Assembly: GCF_001435815.1 (NCBI RefSeq)
Contig: NZ_AZFV01000018.1
Coordinates: forward strand, 1,124-65,123
Origin: Companilactobacillus nantensis DSM 16982
Lineage (GTDB): Bacteria; Bacillota; Bacilli; Lactobacillales; Lactobacillaceae
Direction of reading: 5' to 3'
Length of the DNA: 64,000 nucleotides
Position numbers and translations under genes: made by a program. This document shows, piece by piece, positions 10,281 to 18,121 of this stretch (position 1 is its first letter; every line of letters begins with the position of its first letter). The notes below the pieces were generated by a model, which saw nothing but the letters and a program-made list of their open reading frames with translations, was not told the DNA's origin and ran no database searches.

Positions 10281-10652
10281 ATGAGCAAAAAAATTTGGAT
10301 TGGATTAATAACCATTATTATTTTATTAATACCACTGGCTGGCTATCAATTCTGGTATGTCCCAAATTATCGTGGTGATGATTACTATACATACGTTGGC
10401 GAATCCTATAAGGAAATTATCGAAAAAGATGATGCTGGCAATGATCATCGCGAATACTACTATAATCAAGATGGCTATGATAAGAGTGGCGATAAAAAGT
10501 TACTCAAATTCAACAGTGCACTTGGTCGCCCCATTAAAGCAGATAATTATCTCAAAGTGACATATAACGATAAAAAACAACAAGTTATTTCTTGGGAAAA
10601 GGTTGAGAAGTCTTCTGTTCCTAGAAAACCTTTAGAACAACTTTTAAAATAA
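10281..10652 (+). CDS. YxeA family (DUF1093) protein
   Basis: A short membrane-anchored protein with an N-terminal hydrophobic helix and a YxeA-like core (EYYYNQDGYDKSGDKK, LKFNSALGRPIKADNYLKV, QQVISWEKV). The ATG at 10281 sits 7 nt after GGAGG; an ATG 6 bases earlier touches the RBS. YxeA proteins are exported, OB-like and of unknown role, common in lactobacilli. It is followed by a strong terminator. Confidence 0.8.
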   Translation: MSKKIWIGLITIIILLIPLAGYQFWYVPNYRGDDYYTYVGESYKEIIEKDDAGNDHREYYYNQDGYDKSGDKKLLKFNSALGRPIKADNYLKVTYNDKKQQVISWEKVEKSSVPRKPLEQLLK

Positions 10653-10666
10653 AAAAATTATAATTT

Positions 10667-10716
10667 AAAACGGGCATCTGGAAGAAACTTTAGTTTCCTC
10701 GCAGATGCCCGTTTTT
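10667..10716 (+). terminator. Rho-independent terminator after the yxeA-like gene
   Basis: ACGGGCATCTG pairs with CAGATGCCCGT around a 20-nt loop that can itself pair, followed by TTTTT. Confidence 0.88.
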
Positions 10717-10832
10717 AATGTCTTTAATATCTCTACTGCATCGTTATACGTATCGTTACAATATTTTAGAATAAATAAAAAAATAACCTGATTTTCTCAA
10801 TGGAAAACCAAGTCACTTTCAAAAAAACTATT

Positions 10833-11750
10833 CTACTTATTAAAATATTCTTTAGCAAAATCAAGCACGTTAACCTTGTATTTATCGCCAGCGACCTTCA
10901 TTGCCCCTGCATGAGCTGCACCCTTAACGATCCATAATTTCTTTGGACCCTTTGCATAATCATAATTCAAGTAAGCATTCTTTGTTGGCACAAAGGTATC
11001 TTTCGAACCGTGAATTACATAAAGTGGCACTTTGCTTTTCTTCAAAGTGTTTTGGGTACTAGCTTGGTAGAAGTTATATCCCGCTAGTACATCTGCGAAA
11101 AGGCTTGCTGTTGGCACGATAGGAAAACTAGGTAATCCAAACATTTCTTTTAACTGGTAATCCAATTCACCTGAAATAGTGGAATAACCACAGTCCTCGA
11201 CTGCAAATTTAACGTTCTTAGGTTTCTCACCTAAGGTATACATAACAGTGGCAGCGCCCATGCTGACACCATACAAACCGATCTGTGACTTCGCACCGAT
11301 CTTTTGATTGATTATTTTAATCCAATTATTTAAATCTTTCCGGTCTTTCCAACCATAACCAGCGTATTTTCCTTGGCTCATACCAAAGGAACGATTATCT
11401 GGTACTAAAACATTGTAACCTGCCTCATGGAACATCTTAACTGATGAGCCCATATACTTACTGGCACTGCCATAGCCGTGGACAACGACCACCGTTTTGT
11501 CAGTTTTTTTAGCAGCCGGCAAATATCGAGCCTTCAACTTCAAATTATCCTTTGAAGTCTGTTCCCAAATATCCTGCTTTTGGTTGAGCAACCATCGATC
11601 ATTCTTTTGTAAAGGACCACTAGCTTTACTAGCATAACCACTTTTACTAAAAGCATAATTGAACATATAACCACCAGCGGCAACATCTGCCACTAGTACT
11701 ACCCCGATTGTTACTAATAGAATTACTTTAAGATACTTTTTTAATCGCAT
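10833..11750 (-). CDS. Membrane-anchored alpha/beta hydrolase
   Basis: A 305-aa serine hydrolase with an N-terminal membrane anchor (VILLVTIGVVLVADVAAGGYMF). The fold is shown by HGYGSAS (oxyanion region), the nucleophile elbow GVSMGA, the acid loop HGSKDTFVP and the late catalytic His in AAHAGAM. It belongs to the YqkD-like hydrolases of Gram-positives, probably acting outside the membrane on an ester or peptide substrate that is not known. Confidence 0.83.
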   Translation of the reverse strand: MRLKKYLKVILLVTIGVVLVADVAAGGYMFNYAFSKSGYASKASGPLQKNDRWLLNQKQDIWEQTSKDNLKLKARYLPAAKKTDKTVVVVHGYGSASKYMGSSVKMFHEAGYNVLVPDNRSFGMSQGKYAGYGWKDRKDLNNWIKIINQKIGAKSQIGLYGVSMGAATVMYTLGEKPKNVKFAVEDCGYSTISGELDYQLKEMFGLPSFPIVPTASLFADVLAGYNFYQASTQNTLKKSKVPLYVIHGSKDTFVPTKNAYLNYDYAKGPKKLWIVKGAAHAGAMKVAGDKYKVNVLDFAKEYFNK

Positions 11751-11831
11751 AACTATAACTTACCCTACTTAAATTATTTCAACGCTTAATAAGTTTAAGC
11801 TAATTGGTAAATTATTTGCAACTATTTAAAT

Positions 11832-12581
11832 CTAAGCTTGTTCTTGAGACAACTTTTCATCACGAGCACGGTTGGCACTGGCATCCTTGTGGAACCAGTG
11901 AATGTGTGAATCGAAAAATGCAATCATATCGTTCATAAAATACATAATGTATGTTAAGAACATAACAGGACTAGCATCACCTTGTGTAGCTGTGATACCC
12001 CAAAGAACGATTGACATGATACCTTGAGCTGTCCAGAAATAATATTGTTCACGGAAACGCAATGTACATAGCAATGCACCTGTGAAACCAATAGCAGCAG
12101 CAACGGAATCAGTAATAGGACGAGGACTAATAAATAGATGTGTATCCATCAAATATAGTAGACCCCAAGCAACAAAGAAGAAGACGGCTGTATTAAGCCA
12201 CTTCATAGCTGTTAGACCATGGATATGTTTTTCAGCATCCTTAGCCCATTGTGGACTGATCAAAACAGGGATATCCAAAAGAACAATGTAACTAAGTTGT
12301 AGAACAACATCTGAGAAGTTCTTAGCGTTAATAGCAACGAAAATATAAATAAGTGCGGAAACTAATCCTAGAACACCATTTAATGGCTTAGCGTTGGTAA
12401 TAGCAATTGTACATGTGAAACCTAACACGGCAGCTAACCATGTCCAGATAGCGATGGGTGTAATAGCGTGTGAAACAGTTGATGCAGTGATGGCCCCCAA
12501 GCCAAACATTAATAGCATGTAACTTCTGAAACTCCAGTGTTTCATTTGTTCAACATACCATCTTGGATCGAAAATACTCAT
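11832..12581 (-). CDS. pnuC: Nicotinamide mononucleotide/riboside transporter PnuC
   Basis: A 249-aa polytopic membrane protein of the PnuC family. Visible marks are the seven or so hydrophobic segments, the early WTWLAAVLGF helix and the late WTAQGIMSIVLW and YIMYFMNDMIAFF segments. PnuC takes up nicotinamide riboside for NAD synthesis by facilitated diffusion trapped by phosphorylation. The ATG at 12581 follows GAGGAG by 9 nt; a longer reading to 12644 places the RBS inside the coding region and is unlikely. An NAD salvage gene near a NADH oxidase fits redox cofactor demand, but they are not one operon. Confidence 0.85.
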   Translation of the reverse strand: MSIFDPRWYVEQMKHWSFRSYMLLMFGLGAITASTVSHAITPIAIWTWLAAVLGFTCTIAITNAKPLNGVLGLVSALIYIFVAINAKNFSDVVLQLSYIVLLDIPVLISPQWAKDAEKHIHGLTAMKWLNTAVFFFVAWGLLYLMDTHLFISPRPITDSVAAAIGFTGALLCTLRFREQYYFWTAQGIMSIVLWGITATQGDASPVMFLTYIMYFMNDMIAFFDSHIHWFHKDASANRARDEKLSQEQA

Positions 12582-12911
12582 ATGTTTCTTCTCCTCTGGA
12601 TTGAAAACAGAATGTATGATTTTGGCATTTATATTCTGAATCAATCAAATTTTATTTATCCCTCAAACTGTATTTATAAAAATATCAATTTAATCGACAG
12701 CTAAAATCATACCACCAATTGCAATCGAATTGTTAGTTATGATTTCAGACGTAATGGTTCCATATCGTTGTAAAGCGCTTACTGTACCCACCACATTAGC
12801 AATTTATCATTTGATACAATATATAGTTTTATTCAAATTCATAACACCATATATTGTTATAACGACGACATACTTTCGAACTTTTGTCGCTATGTGATAG
12901 ATGGTCTAGAC
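12582..12911 (-). promoter_or_regulatory. Long upstream region of pnuC with a cre-like site
   Basis: About 330 bp without a gene. It holds a near-palindrome GTAAAGCGCTTAC at about 12770-12782 that resembles a CcpA cre site with one extra base. AT-rich DNA upstream (12800-12850) could hold the promoter. No riboswitch class is recognised. Regulation by catabolite control is inference. Confidence 0.3.
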
Positions 12912-12918
12912 ACAAAAA

Positions 12919-12942
12919 AATTCCAAACCGAAGTTTGGAATT
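12919..12942 (-). terminator. Rho-independent terminator after ahpC
   Basis: AATTCCAAAC pairs perfectly with GTTTGGAATT around a CGAA/TTCG tetraloop, followed on the minus strand by a run of T, immediately after the ahpC stop. Confidence 0.9.
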
Positions 12943-12947
12943 ATAAA

Positions 12948-13511
12948 TTATATTTTACCAACTAAATCAACACCAGGTTTTAATGTCTTTTCCCCAGGAT
13001 GCCAATTAGCAGGACAAACCTTATCGCCATGAGCTTCTACAAATTGAGCTGCCTGCAACGTTCTTAGAATCTCTTGAGCATTTCTACCGATACCCATTGC
13101 ATTGACCGTGTATGACTTAATTAAGCCCTTAGGATCAACAATAAAGACACCACGATAAGCTTGCCCACTCTGCTCATCTAAAATATTGAAGAAGTCTGTT
13201 AATTGATGTTTTTGATCTGAAAGCATAGGATATTCAATTTTACCGATTGTATCCGTTGTTTCAGCCCAAGACATGTGTGCAAATTGACTGTCAACAGAGA
13301 CAGAATAGATTTCAGCATCAGCAGCCTGAAAATCTTTATATGCATCTTGCAAATCACTTAATTCGGTTGGACAAACGAATGAGAAATCAGCTGGATAGAA
13401 GAAGATAATCGACCACTTACCAAGCAAATCAGATTTCGTAAATTGTTTCAATTCACCTTTTTGGTAAGCATCGACTTGAAAATCTGGAATTTCTTTATTA
13501 ATATAATTCAT
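12948..13511 (-). CDS. ahpC: Alkyl hydroperoxide reductase AhpC, 2-Cys peroxiredoxin
   Basis: A 187-aa typical 2-Cys peroxiredoxin. Peroxidatic Cys47 lies in FVCPTE; the resolving Cys lies in KVCPANWHPG near residue 166. The length equals the usual AhpC. It reduces H2O2 and organic peroxides in the cytoplasm. No ahpF is adjacent, so the reductant must be encoded elsewhere. The ATG is preceded by AGGGAGG and the gene has its own terminator. Confidence 0.93.
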   Translation of the reverse strand: MNYINKEIPDFQVDAYQKGELKQFTKSDLLGKWSIIFFYPADFSFVCPTELSDLQDAYKDFQAADAEIYSVSVDSQFAHMSWAETTDTIGKIEYPMLSDQKHQLTDFFNILDEQSGQAYRGVFIVDPKGLIKSYTVNAMGIGRNAQEILRTLQAAQFVEAHGDKVCPANWHPGEKTLKPGVDLVGKI

Positions 13512-13723
13512 TTATTAGGCCTCCCTAAAATATATCTTAATTATAATGCAAGCTTTGTTACTACGTCAATCTACAAATTGATGTTTATACATATTCATTA
13601 TAACAGACTATTTGTTTTCTTCTATTACAAGCCACAAATAATCAACATTATACCCTTCAGCCTTTTGCTATAAAATAATTTGTGTCACAATATACTTATT
13701 AATTTCAAAGAGGGATTGATTTT

Positions 13724-14380
13724 ATGACTTATGACGAACAATTAACTGCCATTAAAGATTTTTCATTCCAAAAAATGAGTGGCGATGCAACCGGACACAA
13801 CTTTGACCACATTCAACGTGTCATTAAAACGGCTCAACGTATTTTAAAAGAAGAACCAGCCGATCCGTTGATTACTTTAGCAGCTGCCTACTTACATGAC
13901 GTTGCTGATGATAAGTTAGTTTCCGACCCCGCTGCTCTGGAACAAGAAATCAAACAATTTTTACATAGTATCGATTTTTCCGAAGAACAAGTAAATGAGG
14001 TACTCTACATTACTCACAACTTATCATTTAGTAAATCACTTTCCAAAAATCCGCCTAAGTTATCCTTGGCTGGTCAAATTGTCCAAGATTCGGACCGCTT
14101 AGATGCCATTGGTGCAATTGGAATTACTCGAGCTGTCTATTACGGCGGTGCTCATTCAGAAACGATTTATGACCCAAATATTCAGCCTCGCGAAAAAATG
14201 AACAAGGCTGAATATCGTAATTTAAATAACGAAACAATTATCAATCACTTTTACGAGAAATTATTGAAATTAACTGCTATGATGAATACCCCAACAGCCA
14301 AAAAGATTGCTGAGAAACGCCACCAATATATGTTGGACTTCCTTGACGAATTTAAAGCTGAATGGGATGCAGAAAAATAA
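13724..14380 (+). CDS. HD-domain phosphohydrolase
   Basis: A 218-aa metal-dependent HD-superfamily protein of the YedJ type. Metal ligands are visible: His in GHNFDHIQRV, the HD pair in YLHDV, and Asp in DSDRLDAIGAIGI. Substrate is unknown, but a nucleotide or phosphate ester is usual. RBS AGAGGG precedes the ATG. The PgpA-like gene begins 20 nt downstream, so the two are probably cotranscribed. Confidence 0.85.
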   Translation: MTYDEQLTAIKDFSFQKMSGDATGHNFDHIQRVIKTAQRILKEEPADPLITLAAAYLHDVADDKLVSDPAALEQEIKQFLHSIDFSEEQVNEVLYITHNLSFSKSLSKNPPKLSLAGQIVQDSDRLDAIGAIGITRAVYYGGAHSETIYDPNIQPREKMNKAEYRNLNNETIINHFYEKLLKLTAMMNTPTAKKIAEKRHQYMLDFLDEFKAEWDAEK

Positions 14381-14399
14381 GACTGAGGGAGAGATCATT

Positions 14400-14918
14400 T
14401 TGGTATCATATGAGGAACAAGATAAACAATATTATCAACACATTATTAGAAATTTGAAAGACCGTGGCGTTGAACTGACCGATATCGCTGAAATCGTAAT
14501 TTTCTTGGAAAAAGATTACGTCAAAGGTTTGGATGAAGAAGTTTCCATTTATGCCATCAATAAAGTTTTACATAAACGTGAAGCTCAAAACGCTATTATG
14601 ACTGGCATTGAATTGGATGTTTTGGCTGAAAAGGGTCTCCTATCTGCTCCAATGCAACGTATCATGCAAACCGATGAATCAACTTACGGTATTGATGAGA
14701 ATATGGCCATCACCTTAGCCAGTCTTTACGGTTCAGTTTCAGTTACAAACTATGGCTATGTAGATAAATTAAAACATGGTATTCTTGGTAAACTAAACGA
14801 TAAATCAACTGGCAAGATTAATGTCTTTTTAGATGATTTAGTTGGAGCAATTGCCGCTGCCGCTTGCGGTTGGTTAGCTCACAATGAACGTGAAGTTAAT
14901 AAAATGTTAAATAACTAA
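14400..14918 (+). CDS. Phosphatidylglycerophosphatase A-related protein (YutG-like)
   Basis: The best start is TTG at 14400, after GAGGGAG; a frame opening at 14307 overlaps the HD gene and lacks an RBS. The 172-aa product shows the helical PgpA/YutG pattern (DIAEIVIFLEKDY, the GLDEE helix, VFLDDLVGAIAAAACG). In Gram-positives these soluble PgpA-family proteins are poorly characterised, so phosphatase activity on phosphatidylglycerophosphate is assigned by family only. Confidence 0.75.
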   Translation: MVSYEEQDKQYYQHIIRNLKDRGVELTDIAEIVIFLEKDYVKGLDEEVSIYAINKVLHKREAQNAIMTGIELDVLAEKGLLSAPMQRIMQTDESTYGIDENMAITLASLYGSVSVTNYGYVDKLKHGILGKLNDKSTGKINVFLDDLVGAIAAAACGWLAHNEREVNKMLNN

Positions 14919-14920
14919 TT

Positions 14921-14952
14921 AAAAAAGTCGACTTTTCACAGCCGACTTTTTT
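14921..14952. terminator. Rho-independent terminator, usable both ways
   Basis: AAAAAAGTCG pairs with CGACTTTTTT around a 12-nt loop, between convergent genes. Confidence 0.88.
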
Positions 14953-14962
14953 AATACCTATT

Positions 14963-15388
14963 TTAAACCACAATCAAAATATTGATATTGGTGTGTTCAG
15001 AAACATAACGTGTAACTGAGCCAACGAAGACTCTTGTAAAGGCACTTGTCCCAGTCTTACCCATTACAATTAAATCAATTCCATTCTCGTTAGGGAAATT
15101 GACCAATTGTTCACGAGGCTCACCATTTAATAATTTAGCTGTAGCAGTTAACCCAGCTTTCGCCACGATATCTTGAGCTTTCTTCAAATCATTGTTTGAA
15201 GCAGTTTCCATATCTTCAATCAATCCCGGAGCGTATGAAACACCGACATTCATTGGTAAATTGGCCGTATTGACGACTGATACCAAATAGAGTTCTGAGT
15301 CAAATTGTTTAGCTAAATCAATTGCAGCATCCAAGGCATTGTATGCACTTTGACTACCGTCGATAGCTACTAATATTTTTTTATACAT
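14963..15388 (-). CDS. Universal stress protein (UspA family)
   Basis: A 141-aa single Usp domain. The N-terminus (KKILVAIDGSQSAYNALDAA) and the C-terminal ATP-binding loop GxxGxxGFxxx(S/T) variant (GKTGTSAFTRVFVGSVTRYV) are present, which points to the ATP-binding class. RBS AGGAGG precedes the ATG. It is the last host gene before attL and reads away from it. Confidence 0.9.
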   Translation of the reverse strand: MYKKILVAIDGSQSAYNALDAAIDLAKQFDSELYLVSVVNTANLPMNVGVSYAPGLIEDMETASNNDLKKAQDIVAKAGLTATAKLLNGEPREQLVNFPNENGIDLIVMGKTGTSAFTRVFVGSVTRYVSEHTNINILIVV

Positions 15389-15479
15389 AACTTATTTCCT
15401 CCTATTTGTATCCTTTACCTAGATTTTACCAAGTTACGGAAGAATATGTTAATAATTGCACATATAAATAAGAAAGTTT

Positions 15480-15488
15480 TGATATACT
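15480..15488 (+). promoter_or_regulatory. Extended -10 promoter reading into attL
   Basis: TGATATACT gives the extended -10 form TGnTATAcT. A start about seven bases downstream would fall at the first base of the att core (15495). Before integration this promoter would sit directly in front of the small gene now at 59608. No good -35 at 17 bp. Confidence 0.5.
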
Positions 15489-15494
15489 TGGTGG

Positions 15495-15526
15495 TGAATA
15501 GTAAATAATTTTAGGGGATTATTATT
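15495..15526 (+). repeat. attL: attL core, 32-bp direct repeat
   Basis: Thirty-two bases beginning TGAATAGTAAATAA are identical to 59576-59607, with different bases on both outer sides. The copies bracket an integrase-to-lysin prophage, which makes them the left and right attachment cores. The core includes an AGGGGA ribosome-binding site. Confidence 0.95.
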
Positions 15527-15622
15527 TCCCTTTCGATATGATTCAATGTGGCTCAAAACGCCTGTAAAATAGGATTCTATTTTAATTCAATTTCTAAAGA
15601 ATGTTATATGGCTCACTAAAAG

Positions 15623-15642
15623 TGAGTCACGAATGAGTCACG
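15623..15642 (+). repeat. Paired TGAGTCACG sites, candidate integrase arm-type sites (left)
   Basis: TGAGTCACG occurs at 15623-15631 and 15634-15642, 11 bp apart, about 100 bp inside attL. The same pair occurs 12 bp apart just inside attR. This matches the layout of integrase arm-binding sites flanking attP. Confidence 0.65.
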
Positions 15643-15667
15643 AAAAAATAAGTGAGAGCGTAAATTT

Positions 15668-15702
15668 AAGCTACCAGCCAATAACGGTTGGTAGCTTTTT
15701 TT
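15668..15702 (+). terminator. Terminator just inside attL
   Basis: AAGCTACCAGCC pairs with GGTTGGTAGCTT (one G-U pair), then seven T. It faces transcription entering from the host promoter at 15480 and would stop it before the cassette at 15722. Confidence 0.85.
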
Positions 15703-15721
15703 ATTTATTTTGCAAATGTGC

Positions 15722-15753
15722 TTGACTATACACTACATGTAGTGTATTATAAT
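15722..15753 (+). promoter_or_regulatory. Promoter with perfect 18-bp palindromic operator
   Basis: -35 TTGACT at 15722 and -10 TATTAT at 15745 are 17 bp apart. The spacer is filled by the perfect palindrome TACACTACATGTAGTGTA (15729-15746), an obvious operator candidate. It drives the three small genes that follow. The repressor is not identified. The TACA/TGTA halves recall BlaI/CopY-type sites, but the spacing differs. Confidence 0.75.
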
Positions 15754-15777
15754 AAATGTAGAGAGGAGGTGATAAAG

Positions 15778-15888
15778 ATGACAAGAATGGAGCTATGGAA
15801 AACAAAAAGAACCTTAACAATCGAACTGTCGGTAAACATTTTCGGATTGATAAAGTTCTCCATTAAAAGTACAAAGGAAAGCCCTTAG
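15778..15888 (+). CDS. 36-aa basic peptide, first gene of attL-side cassette
   Basis: ATG at 15778 with a strong GAGGAGGTGAT RBS. The product is short, basic and amphipathic (KTKRTLTIELSVNIFGLIKF in its middle). Not recognised as a known toxin or regulator. Its 3' end overlaps an inverted repeat (AAGCCC...GGGCTT, inside a longer AGTAC/GTACT pairing) that could attenuate expression of the two genes behind it. Confidence 0.6.
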   Translation: MTRMELWKTKRTLTIELSVNIFGLIKFSIKSTKESP

Positions 15889-15939
15889 GGGGCTTACCCT
15901 TTGTGTACTTAAATTATAACATTTAAGGAGTTTTACATC

Positions 15940-16065
15940 ATGAAAAAAGTTTATAAAGGCAAAAATACAACAATGACATTTGAAATCAACAAACCCACTA
16001 AATGGTATCAATGGTTAGTGATTGGCTTATTCGTTTTGGGGATAATCTATTTAATTGTGAGGTAA
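15940..16065 (+). CDS. 41-aa single-pass membrane protein, second gene of cassette
   Basis: ATG at 15940, AAGGAG 9 nt upstream. A polar N-terminal half (MKKVYKGKNTTMTFEINKPT) is followed by one hydrophobic helix (WLVIGLFVLGIIYLIVR). Function unknown. Small membrane proteins expressed from a lysogen often act at the envelope, for example in superinfection exclusion; that is only inference here. Confidence 0.6.
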   Translation: MKKVYKGKNTTMTFEINKPTKWYQWLVIGLFVLGIIYLIVR

Positions 16066-16071
16066 AAAATA

Positions 16072-16269
16072 ATGACAGATAAATTACCAGAATCACGTGC
16101 TAAAGCAAACGAAAAATGGAACGATAACAATAAGGAACGTATGAGATATTTACGCTCACGATCGTCAGCAAAAAGCTTTATTAATAATAGGGCTACTTTT
16201 GATGATATTAAAGAATTAAGAGAATTGTTAAATGCTCGTGAAAATAATCTTAAAAATGATGACAAATAA
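16072..16269 (+). CDS. 65-aa charged helical protein, third gene of cassette
   Basis: ATG at 16072, six bases after the previous stop, with GAGG 8 nt upstream. Highly charged and helical: an ESRAKANEKW segment, an arginine-rich middle (RMRYLRSRSSAKSFI) and a predicted C-terminal helix (DDIKELRELLNAR). It resembles short mobile-element proteins seen in lactobacilli and lactococci with no assigned role. It could be the DNA-binding partner of the palindrome, but this is untested. Confidence 0.65.
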   Translation: MTDKLPESRAKANEKWNDNNKERMRYLRSRSSAKSFINNRATFDDIKELRELLNARENNLKNDDK

Positions 16270-16314
16270 AAAAAAGCCCACCACCTATAAACTAATATAG
16301 ATGATGGGCTTTTA
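16269..16314. terminator. Terminator between small-gene cassette and lysin
   Basis: AAAAGCCCA pairs with TGGGCTTTT, with a second inner pairing in the loop. It lies between the plus-strand cassette and the minus-strand lysin gene and can serve both. Confidence 0.85.
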
Positions 16315-16399
16315 GAATATCTATGCAGAGGAACTGTGCGCCCCGATTTTGACGCTATTTAAATATAACAATCGCTAAAATTTCTAGCTACAAAATATA

Positions 16400-17524
16400 C
16401 TAACCTTTGAAACCTGAGCCAACAGCATATTCAATAGGAATATACATGTTATTAGCCACTTTGTAAGCATATCCAACGTTTGGCAAATTAATTAAATTAT
16501 CGGTAGTCTTCCAAACTGTACCACCTTTAAAAGTTTTATTACTACCACCAATAGAATCACCTTTGCCATCATATGCCAATACACCATAATCAGAACGATA
16601 ATTGACGGTAACAATACCCTTTTGTGTCGTTGTGCCTTGTGGAATTAATACGTCTACACCGATGACATAATAAGGGATGTCATTAATCACCGTGATACCT
16701 GCTGACTTCCATTGTGAGCCACTAATAACATCAGTACCTACGTTTGCTTTACCAACATTATTATACGTCGTGTAGGCTTTATATTTGTTGCCTTTGACGC
16801 TTACTACATTGTTAATAGTTTCAGTTGGGTCAACTTGTGGAGCTTGCCCTCCCGTAAAGAAATCATCGTAGTTTTGAGATACATCAAAATTACCATAACT
16901 ACCATTAAATTGATATGTGCTACCCCATTGCCAGCTGTGATGGTTAGAATACCAATTCTTATCACTAGCATTATATGGATAACTTGCAATCCAACCACTT
17001 GATACGTCCATCTTATTGCCTAGCCAAGAGCTCATGGTATACACAGCTGAACGATAACCATATTTAGCTACTTCATTCATGAACGCTTGGTTATTAGCGT
17101 TGTTAGTTGCACGTGACAATCCATTTTGTTCTTGTGCTTCCACATCAGAAATTAATACGGCTCCAACAGGCAATCCATCAATCTTAGCCATTGTAGCAGC
17201 GTAATCAGCTTCATTGATTGCACCGGATAAAGTTGTGTATCGTGCAAAATGATAGCCATTGATGTACAAGCCTGCTTGTTGTGCTGTGGCAATGTTATTA
17301 GCTGATGTGTAATCGTGGTAATAATTACCTTCACTGATTTTAGTAGTAACTGACTTAACACCATAGTTATTAAGCATGTCTCTAAAATTAGCTACTGTCA
17401 TATAACCATTATGATTACTTACATCGACCATATCAGTTCGTGCTGCTTGAACTGGGGATGCAAATAAAAATAGACTTGCAATTAGCAAGCCCACGACATA
17501 GATCAATTTATTTTTTAGTTTCAT
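16400..17524 (-). CDS. Phage endolysin: secreted GH25 muramidase with two surface-type repeats
   Basis: 374 aa. An N-terminal signal peptide (KLIYVVGLLIASLFLFASPVQA) implies Sec export, so holin may trigger rather than transport it. The GH25 lysozyme domain spans about residues 30-220, with the conserved start DVSNHNG and the catalytic acidic pair region ISDVEAQ. The C-terminus (about 240-374) holds two SLAP-like modules (SGSQWKSAGITVINDIPYY; GGTVWKTTDNLINLPNVGYAY) that probably bind wall polymer. RBS AGGAGG; overlaps the holin gene by 17 bp. Confidence 0.9.
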   Translation of the reverse strand: MKLKNKLIYVVGLLIASLFLFASPVQAARTDMVDVSNHNGYMTVANFRDMLNNYGVKSVTTKISEGNYYHDYTSANNIATAQQAGLYINGYHFARYTTLSGAINEADYAATMAKIDGLPVGAVLISDVEAQEQNGLSRATNNANNQAFMNEVAKYGYRSAVYTMSSWLGNKMDVSSGWIASYPYNASDKNWYSNHHSWQWGSTYQFNGSYGNFDVSQNYDDFFTGGQAPQVDPTETINNVVSVKGNKYKAYTTYNNVGKANVGTDVISGSQWKSAGITVINDIPYYVIGVDVLIPQGTTTQKGIVTVNYRSDYGVLAYDGKGDSIGGSNKTFKGGTVWKTTDNLINLPNVGYAYKVANNMYIPIEYAVGSGFKG

Positions 17525-17933
17525 TATTGCCTCCTCTATTTCTTAATTTTTCCAAATTATTAGTTATCCAGTCAGGCAAAGGAATCCCCATAATTCCTAA
17601 ATTTTCAACAATTGAAATGCCATATTGACCAATAAAAAACATCAAAAATAAATTAGCAAAATTAGCCAATCCCCAGCAGTCTACTAATGGATAAAAAATA
17701 ACTCCAATACCAGCAATTACAGTATGCTTAATTAGTCCCTGCCTACCAGTTGTCGAGTTTACTCGTTCATCAGAATTTTTAAAAAAGCCTTTCAAGAACC
17801 CAGTAGCCAAATCGACCAAAATAATAATTATAAAAGTTAAAAACCAAGGGTTTTCGCCAAGTTTCTCAGCTGCAAGCCACCATTCCATTAGGCCAAAATG
17901 TGGTGTTGGTTGTGGTGCATAATACATATACAT
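17508..17933 (-). CDS. Phage holin (phage_holin_4 / toxin-secretion type)
   Basis: 141 aa with three hydrophobic segments: FLTFIIIILVDLATGFLKGFF, HTVIAGIGVIFYPLVDCW and FANLFLMFFIGQYGISIVENLG. The LVDLATGFLKG motif and C-terminal charged tail are typical of this holin family. It sits directly upstream of and overlaps the lysin. Confidence 0.88.
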   Translation of the reverse strand: MYMYYAPQPTPHFGLMEWWLAAEKLGENPWFLTFIIIILVDLATGFLKGFFKNSDERVNSTTGRQGLIKHTVIAGIGVIFYPLVDCWGLANFANLFLMFFIGQYGISIVENLGIMGIPLPDWITNNLEKLRNRGGNNETKK

Positions 17934-17952
17934 TCATCTCCCTATACCAAAA

Positions 17953-17980
17953 AAGGAGCAGCCAAATTAAGCTGCTCCTT
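17953..17980 (-). terminator. Hairpin spanning the xkdX stop, upstream of holin
   Basis: AAGGAGCAGC pairs with GCTGCTCCTT around a 7-nt loop, followed by T-run on the minus strand. The xkdX stop codon lies in the loop. It would partly end the tail transcript and set holin-lysin dose. Confidence 0.8.
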
Positions 17981-18110
17981 CTTCTGTGTAATCCTCATTA
18001 GTAATTTGCTTATAGTCATCGGCAGTAATATTCTTGTTTTTAACTAAATCTTTAATACTGTCTTTTGTTCTTGTTCCCCATGCTAATTGAATTTTTAATA
18101 AAAAAATCAT
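17967..18110 (-). CDS. xkdX: XkdX family tail protein
   Basis: A 47-aa gene not found by longer ORF limits: ATG at 18110 with AGGAGG upstream, product beginning MIFLLKIQLAWGTRTKDSIK. The W-rich N-terminus, basic middle and ITADDYKQITNEDY end are the XkdX pattern found at the end of many Gram-positive tail operons. Exact function unknown. Its last codons form half of the downstream terminator hairpin. Confidence 0.8.
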   Translation of the reverse strand: MIFLLKIQLAWGTRTKDSIKDLVKNKNITADDYKQITNEDYTEEGAA

Positions 18111-18121
18111 TTTGTATCCTC

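Noticed and set aside
12902-12909. GTCTAGAC palindrome as a NiaR-type operator for pnuC
   Set aside because: Only 8 bp, more than 300 bp from the gene and beside the ahpC terminator; too weak to call.
14307-14400. Longer start for the PgpA-like gene overlapping the HD gene
   Set aside because: No RBS, overlap of 74 bp with the HD gene, and a well-placed TTG with GAGGGAG at 14400.
15729-15746. Palindrome as a BlaI/CopY operator
   Set aside because: The TACA/TGTA halves are present but the spacing does not match TACANNTGTA, and no such regulator is encoded in the window.
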